DNA of 64,000 nt from Tritrichomonas foetus. Its lineage: Eukaryota > Parabasalia > Tritrichomonadida > Tritrichomonadidae. Every line of letters begins with the position of its first letter. Position 1 is the first letter of the stretch. The position numbers were made by a program, and so were the translations under genes. Positions 57,197-64,000 of this stretch are shown here, piece by piece. The notes beneath the pieces are model-generated. The model did no database searches. It was not told the DNA's origin and was given only the letters and a program-made list of their open reading frames with translations. The stretch lies in the NCBI GenBank assembly GCA_001839685.1, contig MLAK01000849.1, positions 76,204 to 140,203 on the forward strand. The letters are read 5' to 3'.

Positions 57197-58864
57197 TCAC
57201 TCTTCATGAATTGCTACGCGAAGTGATTGTCCGAGCGTAACAACTAAATCATCTTTTGTTATACAAATTGTATCAATTGTAGATGCATCAGCATTAATAG
57301 AGTCATAGGTAAACTCAGATATTTCCCATGCATGCAGTTTTCCAGATGTTGTTCCTGCAAAAAGCCAATTCCCATCATTAGAAAACTTCAAATCAGTTAT
57401 CTGTGTTCGTTGTGAAGCTTCAACCAATTCTATACGTGTTTTCTCATCAGCATCATATAAAATAACGGTCCCATTCACACTTCCACATGCAATTTTCATG
57501 TGATTTGGATGAACAGCCATTGCTGTTGGTATTTCATTCTTCATTTCAAACTGATCAATCATTTTGGCAGCTCCGATATCCCAAATTCTAATTCTCGAAT
57601 CAGTAGAAGATGAAATCAATTTATTTCCAGATGATTCAAATAATACATTAACAACTGGTTGTTTATGTCCAATAAATTGGCGAACCATACCAACATGATT
57701 TAAAGCCCACATCGAAATAGTGCGATCATGTGAAGCTGCAGATAGCAAAAAGCTATTTTTATCAAAAGATAAAGCATAAACGGGTTTCATGTGATAATCA
57801 TAATGGCATAGTTCACGACATGCTTCAGTATGAGCTACACGAATTTCTCCATCAACAGACGCAGATGCTATTAAACAAGAATTACTAGAAAATTCAAGAG
57901 TAGTAATTCGATTTCTATGCTTTAAAATATATTCTTGATTATTTCCAGTTGGAAAAGCAGAATTCATACTTAATATGTTCAAGCAGACTCTTGAATTTTG
58001 AGTATAAGCGAGTAATTCAGCAGACTTAGATAATTTTATATCATTTATTGAGTCTTTATGATTATATAAAGTGAAATGTGCAATATTTGGTAATTCTGTG
58101 ACTATTTCATCTTGTTCAGTGATCTCTTCTGTTGATATTTTAGCAGAAGTATTTAAATCACCATTATAAATTGCTGGATTTAAATTTATTTCATAATTTG
58201 AATCGAAATTGGTTTGATCAATTTCATTTCTAATATTTTCTGTGTCTATTTGGTCATATGATAATTTGTGAATTGCTCGAAAAGGAACAAAATTAATAGA
58301 TATACAATTTTCAAAAACATAAGGGAGTAAAACAGAATCATATTTTTTAAATTTTTGTGTTAAATCATGAATAGCAAATTGAGACATATCAACTTCAAAT
58401 TGTGGAATTTGATAAGTGTCAAAATGATTGCGAACCTGATCGATAATTGATTGGTAATCTTTTGGGAAATCTCCGCGGTATCTATCGATAAAATTTTTAA
58501 ATTCGGTCAAATAATTTAATTCATGCAACTGAACGACTAGAATAATAAAGTACGGAAATAGAAGTTGCGAGTATTCTTCTTGTAAAAAAGGAGGCGAATT
58601 GTGAACGATTTTTCGAAATAATTCATACGTTTTTTGAATGGCGCGAGGTGAACGGCATTGTAAAATTGAATCTATCGCTTTATACAGTGGTCCTCCTTTA
58701 TCGGCATTTTGTAAATTTGGCGTTTTTCGAACACTTGGAATCGTTTTCAAGTTATTTTTGACCAAAAATTCCATAACGAAAGGAGGAATTTTGGAAATCT
58801 GGTTTATTGACGATTGCTGTCCTGATTTATTGTTACTGTTTCCAAATATTGCATTGTTTCTCAT
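57197..58864 (-). CDS. TAF5: TFIID subunit TAF5
   Basis: 555 residues. An N-terminal NTD2 helical domain (about 50-165; YKAIDSILQCRSPRAIQ, YSQLLFPYFIILVVQLHEL, FKNFIDRYRGDFP) precedes a seven-bladed WD40 propeller (about 265-550; ISMWAL, IRIWDIGAAKMI and HAWEI blades). This NTD2-plus-WD40 order is diagnostic of TAF5, which scaffolds TFIID. The N-terminal LisH of larger TAF5 proteins is missing or reduced. A TCACT initiator lies just upstream of the ATG. Divergent from the ribonucleotide reductase gene with a 233-base shared promoter region. Confidence 0.85.
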   Translation of the reverse strand: MRNNAIFGNSNNKSGQQSSINQISKIPPFVMEFLVKNNLKTIPSVRKTPNLQNADKGGPLYKAIDSILQCRSPRAIQKTYELFRKIVHNSPPFLQEEYSQLLFPYFIILVVQLHELNYLTEFKNFIDRYRGDFPKDYQSIIDQVRNHFDTYQIPQFEVDMSQFAIHDLTQKFKKYDSVLLPYVFENCISINFVPFRAIHKLSYDQIDTENIRNEIDQTNFDSNYEINLNPAIYNGDLNTSAKISTEEITEQDEIVTELPNIAHFTLYNHKDSINDIKLSKSAELLAYTQNSRVCLNILSMNSAFPTGNNQEYILKHRNRITTLEFSSNSCLIASASVDGEIRVAHTEACRELCHYDYHMKPVYALSFDKNSFLLSAASHDRTISMWALNHVGMVRQFIGHKQPVVNVLFESSGNKLISSSTDSRIRIWDIGAAKMIDQFEMKNEIPTAMAVHPNHMKIACGSVNGTVILYDADEKTRIELVEASQRTQITDLKFSNDGNWLFAGTTSGKLHAWEISEFTYDSINADASTIDTICITKDDLVVTLGQSLRVAIHEE

Positions 58865-58867
58865 TCA

Positions 58868-58872
58868 AGTGA
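58868..58872 (-). promoter_or_regulatory. initiator of TAF5
   Basis: TCACT on the minus strand with its A six bases before the TAF5 ATG. Confidence 0.4.
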
Positions 58873-59079
58873 AATATGAAGAGTGAAGCAGCCAAATAAA
58901 AATAGAAAAAAATCATAAGGATATATGATATGAAATAGTAGACTTAATCAAAATAATCTGCATGATTTTATCCAAAATATTATGGGTATATTTGGTCATA
59001 TCAATGACTAATATTTTCTCAAAAAGTTTATTGGAAAACCGAAAGGAACTTCCTCCTATATTCAATTTTTGAGATCTTT

Positions 59080-59084
59080 TCATT
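59080..59084 (+). promoter_or_regulatory. initiator of the ribonucleotide reductase gene
   Basis: TCATT with its A 16 bases before the ATG at 59098. It shows that the bacterial-type gene carries a host-type promoter element. Confidence 0.5.
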
Positions 59085-59097
59085 TTTATACTTGCGA

Positions 59098-61056
59098 ATG
59101 CAATATCTTACCTCTGAAGAAACCAAACAAAATCTAGCTATGAGAGAAATAGAAGGTATTTCAACATCCCTTCCATTCACCACGAACGCTGTGAAAGTTC
59201 TCAAAGCTCGATATCTCATGCAAGATGAAAAAGAGAAATTCCTCGAAAATCCTGAACAAATGTTCCATAGAGTTGCTTCAAATTTAGCCTCAACAGAAAA
59301 GGACTCAGAACTTTGGACAACCAAGTTCGAAAAAATTATGAAAAGTTTCGAGTTTATTCCAGCTGGCAGAACTTTGGCGAATGCAGGTGCCAAAACAAAA
59401 CTTGTTTCTAATTGTGTTGTTTTGCATATGGAAGATTCACTTGACAGCATTTTTGATACACTCAAAGAAGCGGCTCTTCTTCAACAAGCAGGATCAGGAG
59501 TTGGTTTTCCTTTTCATAAACTACGGCCAGCTGGTTTCAAATGCCATCGAACTTTAGGTGTTTCAAGTGGTCCTCTTTCATTCCTTCGAATATTTTCACA
59601 GTCCTTCCAAATCATTCAACAACATGGAAGACATGGTGCTAATATGGCTATAATGCGAATTGATCATCCTGACATTCTTGAATTCATTGACGCCAAATCG
59701 AAAGATGGAGTTTTTCCGAATTTCAACTTTTCTATTGCACTCACCGACAACTTTTTAGAAGCTGTGACCAATAATGATACTCAGCCATGGCTTTGCGAAT
59801 GGAATGGAATGAAAATGAAACCAAGATACATCACACGCGATCCTTCTGGTTGTGTTGTTGACATCACTGAAGCAGATATTTCCGCACCAGAGCTAATGGA
59901 CATGATCATTCATCATGCATGGTCAAATGGCGAACCTGGATGTGTTTTTATTGACACTGTGAATAAAACTAATCCCTTGCCAGGACTTGGAAATATCGAA
60001 TGTTGCAATCCTTGTGGCGAGCAATTTTTGCACAGTGGAGACGCCTGCAATCTTGGTGCAATAAACCTAGAAAAGTTCATCAACAAAAACATTACAACTA
60101 ATCAATCAGTTACCAGAAACTTGAACAATTTAAGCGAGAACCATGATGAAACCCTCCATGAGAGTTGTGATGTTGCAAAGTTGGTTGATTTTGAGAGACT
60201 CAAATCTGTAACTCGAACTGCTGTTCGATTGTTGGATAACGTGATTGATTTGACAGAATTTCCAGTTCACAGAGTTGATCAGACATTCAAAGATAATCGA
60301 AGAATTGGTTTGGGAATTATGGGACTTGCTGATCTTCTTTTCCTCGCTGGTCTTCCCTACAACAGCAGTGAAGGACGCCAACTTGCATCGATTGTAATGA
60401 AAACTATACAAGAGACAGCAATTGAAGAATCAATGAATCTTGGACGGGAAAAAGGAAATTTCCCGAACTTCAAATGTAGTATTTGGAACGAAAAAGATTA
60501 CAAATATATGAGAAATGCATCACTTACAAATGTTGCACCAACTGGCTCAACATCAATGCTTCTTGATGTTTCTTCAGGTGTTGAACCTTATTTTGCGTTG
60601 GCTTATCGAAGAGGAAACTGTCTTGCAGGAAAAATGGAGCCATTTGTAAATAAACACTTAAAAAATGCTTTATTGAAAGCTGAATGTTATACTGATGAAA
60701 TCATGGAGCAAATTCTTCAAACTGGAACACTCCAAAACGTGAAAGGGATTCCTGACAGCATCAAGAAAGTATTTGTTACATCACTTGACATTTCTGCAGA
60801 AGATCACATAAGAATGCAAGCAGCTATCCAGAAGTATTGTTGTAATGCAATTTCTAAAACAATCAACTTCAAAAATGATGCGACTGAAGATGATGTCAGG
60901 AAATGTTTCCTTGAGGGTTGGAGACTTGGGTGCAAAGGTTTAACTGTTTATCGAAATGGATCTCGAGAGTTTCAAGTCTTAGAAACTATTGCAAAGAAAG
61001 ATGAACCTGTCTTAACAAGTATAACAACATGCAAAGATGGAACTTGTGATATTTGA
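59098..61056 (+). CDS. nrdJ: class II adenosylcobalamin-dependent ribonucleotide reductase (NrdJ)
   Basis: 652 residues from the ATG at 59098 (the frame opens two codons upstream at TTG). It reduces ribonucleotides to deoxyribonucleotides using a B12-derived radical. Active-site elements are all present: SNC (about 106) and CNLG (about 317) as the redox Cys pair, NPCGE (about 304-308) carrying the Asn, thiyl-radical Cys and Glu, and a C-terminal CxxxxC (TCKDGTC) that relays electrons. The N-terminal FIPAGRTLANAG and QQAGSGVGFPF blocks and the PTGSTSMLLDVSSGVEPYFA block complete the family. There is no ATP cone, and no class I tyrosyl-radical partner or class III glycyl motif is visible. Codon use and initiator look like the neighbours, so it is an established nuclear gene. 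A bacterial origin by transfer is inferred from the family's distribution. Confidence 0.93.
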   Translation: MQYLTSEETKQNLAMREIEGISTSLPFTTNAVKVLKARYLMQDEKEKFLENPEQMFHRVASNLASTEKDSELWTTKFEKIMKSFEFIPAGRTLANAGAKTKLVSNCVVLHMEDSLDSIFDTLKEAALLQQAGSGVGFPFHKLRPAGFKCHRTLGVSSGPLSFLRIFSQSFQIIQQHGRHGANMAIMRIDHPDILEFIDAKSKDGVFPNFNFSIALTDNFLEAVTNNDTQPWLCEWNGMKMKPRYITRDPSGCVVDITEADISAPELMDMIIHHAWSNGEPGCVFIDTVNKTNPLPGLGNIECCNPCGEQFLHSGDACNLGAINLEKFINKNITTNQSVTRNLNNLSENHDETLHESCDVAKLVDFERLKSVTRTAVRLLDNVIDLTEFPVHRVDQTFKDNRRIGLGIMGLADLLFLAGLPYNSSEGRQLASIVMKTIQETAIEESMNLGREKGNFPNFKCSIWNEKDYKYMRNASLTNVAPTGSTSMLLDVSSGVEPYFALAYRRGNCLAGKMEPFVNKHLKNALLKAECYTDEIMEQILQTGTLQNVKGIPDSIKKVFVTSLDISAEDHIRMQAAIQKYCCNAISKTINFKNDATEDDVRKCFLEGWRLGCKGLTVYRNGSREFQVLETIAKKDEPVLTSITTCKDGTCDI

Positions 61057-62063
61057 AGAATAGTGAATATTCTTGAAATATGAGAAAAATGAATGATAAA
61101 TTAAATAATCAATAATATTCTTAGAAAACTTCATATTTTTATAATTATTATATATCTCTTCTTATTTTTGATGAAAAATAGATATATTTTTTGATCAGAT
61201 GGGAAAGACGCCTTTATGTCTATAAAAATTATGATTAATATGAATTTGAATCTCAGAATACTCAAAAAAATGGTGATTGAAATATCTTGTGAGAGTGATG
61301 ATCTCATCTCAAAATCCCAAAATAAAATTATCTCAGAGTAATTTGAAAGATGAAAATGGAAAGTAATAATTAACCAAGAATCTGGAAAGACAGAATAATA
61401 TGAGCATATTAGAATATAACTGTAACAATTAAAAAACTTGTAACGAATATGTCAATTAATTAACCTTTCAACAATTGTGTGCATTGAAAAAAATTGAATA
61501 AGCTAATAAACGCTCATTCAATATATTGATTATTTTCTCAACCAACCATTATATTTACAAATTCAATGATATCAATATTGGGAACAAACAAAAGGCATGA
61601 TGCGATTTAGTCTCACAAATGTATTGAAAATGTATTTCAGGACAACTATTTGGTCAAAGATATTGAATCTGAATATCGATTCTGTTTGTTCATAGAAATA
61701 TCCGATTAAAGGAAAAAGATAAAAGAATATTCATTTTTTGTTTTGTATAAATTTAATTTTTGAGAATTTCTATCCAAAAACATTGTTCTTTCAATAGCAG
61801 TTTTAAAGTATATATTCAAAATTCCTGTTTATATTTGAAGAGTAATTCAGAATTTCGTTAACTTTAACATTCAAATTAATACAATTTCTAAGGGAATCTC
61901 TTATTAAAATTTTCAGTGTTCTCTTTATTCATTTTAAATTCATAAATCTAATTCTATGGATATCAGAATTATTCTAATAATATTAAAAATATAAACAATT
62001 TTCTTATTTCTCAAAAGTTATGAATTATTTCTTTCAATATTTTTTTAGTTCGCTGAGTTGACA
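61057..62063. other. intergenic region, 1 kb
   Basis: The longest gene-free stretch apart from the left edge. AT-rich, no coding frame, tRNA or tandem repeat recognised. Confidence 0.4.
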
Positions 62064-62759
62064 ATGATGAAGGCGACGCTTGTGCAAGGTGGAAGTGTGG
62101 CTCAAACAATCGAAATTTCGCGAGGGACTACACTATTCGATGCATGCAGCGAATGCGACATCAATTTTGAAAAGTTTGATTTTTACATTGGCGAAAAGCG
62201 TCTCACTCCGTTTTTATCATTGAATTACCAAGGTGTGAATGATGGCGATTTGATTTCCGTGATTGAAAAGCCAAACTCCCAGAAAAAATCCGATTCGATA
62301 AATATTCCCGAAAACACGCAATTATCCTTAATTGACGCCTCTGATTCTCATCAAAATGCTTTGGCTGCTTCAAAATTGCGAAATTCCGAAGGTTCCATTT
62401 CAAATTCCGTTCAAGAAAAAATCGAGCAGATTATCGTCGAAGCTTTGAAAATCGAGGACAGAAAATTTGACAGGCTTGATGTATCAAGTGAATGCAATCT
62501 TGTTTACAATTCAATTGTCGCAGACTTGAATTCAAATCAAACTCCATACGACGACCTCGAATATACGGATGTAGAGCCTTCCCAGAGTACGGAAATGCCG
62601 AAAGACCCACTTCCGCCCATGTGGGGTCTCAATGAAGAAGCAGAAGATCGGGATTACCAGGACCAGATTCGATATGAGTTTGATAAAAACGCATTTCGAT
62701 CGATAGAAGATGCGGGTGAACGCCTCACTCGGATATTTTCCCATGGATGGAAATGGTAG
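62064..62759 (+). CDS. protein with N-terminal ubiquitin-like domain
   Basis: 231 residues from the ATG pair at 62064 (frame opens at TTG). Residues about 1-72 look like a ubiquitin-like beta-grasp (MKATLVQGGSVAQTIEISRGTTLFDAC, then FYIGEKRLTPFLSLNYQGVNDGDLISVI): strand, strand, helix and a final G-x-x-D-G-D-x-I strand. The rest is acidic and helical, with a Pro/Trp block DPLPPMWGLNEEAED (about 185-199), a DYQDQIRYEFDKN helix and a conserved-looking end, GERLTRIFSHGWKW. I do not recognise the family; a Ubl adaptor of the DDI/UBQLN or UBX type is possible but lacks the matching second domain. Confidence 0.6.
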   Translation: MMKATLVQGGSVAQTIEISRGTTLFDACSECDINFEKFDFYIGEKRLTPFLSLNYQGVNDGDLISVIEKPNSQKKSDSINIPENTQLSLIDASDSHQNALAASKLRNSEGSISNSVQEKIEQIIVEALKIEDRKFDRLDVSSECNLVYNSIVADLNSNQTPYDDLEYTDVEPSQSTEMPKDPLPPMWGLNEEAEDRDYQDQIRYEFDKNAFRSIEDAGERLTRIFSHGWKW

Positions 62760-63276
62760 AGCGGTTTTTTTATTTATTCATTGTTTTAATTTTTTGTAAA
62801 TTGTTTCGTTTTAATTCTTCTTCTTTTTCTTTCTTTGAAAATTTCTATAAATATCATCTTCCTGAAAGTTTATTCTGTGTAATTTGATATTTATTTAATC
62901 TGATAAATTCCCGATTTGACTGTGAAGACTTGTCCAATCTATTGAATAATTTTTGTTTTTCATTAAATTTTTTCTTAATTCACGATATCAAACATTAATT
63001 ATTAATTTAACATTTTTTGGATTTTTTTCATCATTCGTGAGATATCAATTCATCATGAACGCATGAATTAAAAAAGCTAGACCAAATTAATTTTAAAATG
63101 AAGCTGAATAAAGATAAATATATGAATCAATCATTTATTTCTGTTCATTAGAATGATAATTTATTTGTTTGTTTATAATCTCGCTAAGAAGTTATTCCAG
63201 AATACTACAGACTATTTTCAATACTAAGTTCTCTCGAGAACATCATTGTTGATGTTTTTATCGGATTTCACAACAA
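62760..63276. other. intergenic spacer
   Basis: 517 AT-rich bases, T-rich at the left. No gene seen; the next gene's initiator is at 63268. Confidence 0.35.
63268..63272 (+). promoter_or_regulatory. initiator of the TMEM222 gene
   Basis: TCACA, its A seven bases before the ATG at 63277. Confidence 0.4.
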
Positions 63277-63804
63277 ATGATCGAACTTTTTGTGAAGAAA
63301 AATTCAGAAATGAGTGAGAATTTGGATAGAATTCATCCTTTAGGGTGTTGTGTTGTATGGACACCTATTCCGATGATGTCGTGGATCTGTCCAGCCCTTG
63401 GGCATGTCGGCGTCACCGACTCGCAGGGAACCACCTATGATTTTGAGGGTCCCTACTATATCGGAAAGGGAAAGATGATTTTCGGTGATCCTCGTCAGAA
63501 ATGGAAACTTGACGTAGATCCAAAAGAATGGGATGATGCAATTGAAGAAGTATCCCATCGTTTTGAACATATAAATTATAATCTTTTATGTTCAAATTGT
63601 CACTTTTTTGCTGCTGCCGTTTTGGATAGGGTCAACTATAAGCCTATTCCACCATTATTTGGTAAATGGGTCAACGGCGCAACAGCTAAAATCATTTATG
63701 GATTAATCCTTCATGGACGATCTCTTTCTATCACTGATGTCTTGGTTATTTGGATTCCATTTTTGTTTATTGTTTTATTTGTTTATTTTATGTTCTTACG
63801 TTAA
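63277..63804 (+). CDS. TMEM222 / DUF778 family membrane protein
   Basis: 175 residues. The family core is clear: CVVWTPIPMMSWICPALGHVG (Cys near the start), YDFEGPYYIG, MIFGDPRQKWKLD, and NYNLLCSNCHFFAAAVL with the His/Cys pair, followed by a C-terminal hydrophobic hairpin (about 125-175) as membrane anchor. The conserved Cys and His suggest an NlpC/P60- or LRAT-like hydrolase-related fold, but activity is unproven in the family. ATG at 63277 follows an Inr; the next Met (63310) is an alternative. Confidence 0.85.
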   Translation: MIELFVKKNSEMSENLDRIHPLGCCVVWTPIPMMSWICPALGHVGVTDSQGTTYDFEGPYYIGKGKMIFGDPRQKWKLDVDPKEWDDAIEEVSHRFEHINYNLLCSNCHFFAAAVLDRVNYKPIPPLFGKWVNGATAKIIYGLILHGRSLSITDVLVIWIPFLFIVLFVYFMFLR

Positions 63805-64000
63805 CAACTCTTTTTTTTATGTGAGATAAAATTTCATTTTCCACAATTTTTTGTATTTATTTATTTTATTGAAATTCTTGTTTAGATTTTAAAAAGTGAT
63901 GAATAAATATGTGTTTTCGTGTTTGTCGGTCAGTTTTTTTCAGGAATGAAACTAATGTGAAAAAAAAACTTTGGGTTTTATTAGGAAATTCAGTGCTTAT
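63805..64000. other. right edge, 3' flank of TMEM222
   Basis: AT-rich 3' flank. No further gene begins before the window ends. Confidence 0.4.

Noticed and set aside
63340..63595. Minus-strand frames over TMEM222
   Set aside because: Antisense shadows of a conserved gene.

Overview
The window is nuclear DNA of a unicellular eukaryote, most likely a parabasalid close to Tritrichomonas (T. foetus fits best). It is AT-rich and gene-dense, with almost intron-free genes on both strands and very short 5' leaders. Several starts lie 6-20 bases after a TCA(C/T)(A/T) initiator, the known trichomonad Inr. One gene encodes an initiator-binding (IBD) domain, known to me only from trichomonads. The one clear intron (GTATGA...TTCTAACATTCAG) and one further candidate (GTATGT...ACTAACACACAG) match the trichomonad splice consensus. 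Species assignment is inference.

Layout. 1-2.5 kb: non-coding, with a small palindromic element and copy 1 of a 1.1-kb terminal-inverted-repeat (TIR) element. 2.5-10 kb: F-BAR protein, ribophorin I, IBD transcription factor and a GH77/DPE2-like pseudo-enzyme. 10.6-14.6 kb: TFIIH helicase XPD, a bromodomain-only mini-protein, and a 21-bp minisatellite with an assembly gap. 14.6-23.1 kb: coiled-coil protein, spliced protein kinase, an ankyrin/coiled-coil gene with a broken 5' end, a ZNF598/Hel2-type E3 ligase and an unrecognised helical protein. 23.2-24.2 kb: copy 2 of the TIR element. 24.5-33 kb: PDI-like membrane protein, GOST-like 7TM protein, membrane-anchored P-loop ATPase, TTLL ligase and a gamma-tubulin complex protein. 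33-43 kb: coiled-coil protein, a small gene hidden by an ambiguous base, RhoGAP, RELCH-like protein, tRNA-Leu(CAA) and ALG1. 43-54 kb: DOCK-family GEF, coiled-coil protein, meckelin and a C2-domain protein. 54.8-64 kb: a candidate spliced mini-gene, SCFD2-like SM protein, TAF5, class II (B12-dependent) ribonucleotide reductase, a ubiquitin-like protein and TMEM222.

Themes. The genes are single eukaryotic transcription units, not operons, but themes recur: transcription (IBD factor, XPD, TAF5), small-GTPase and membrane control (F-BAR, RhoGAP, DOCK, RELCH, SM and C2 proteins), ER N-glycosylation (ribophorin I, ALG1) and microtubules/flagella (TTLL, GCP, meckelin).

Most interesting: the complete class II ribonucleotide reductase; the pair of nearly identical TIR elements with 8-bp target duplications and a hidden conserved reading frame; the AT-rich interruptions at matching points of two consecutive ankyrin repeats; and the exact trichomonad intron motif at 54960-55057. 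Many open frames begin at non-ATG codons; the starts given here were moved to the first sensible in-frame ATG.
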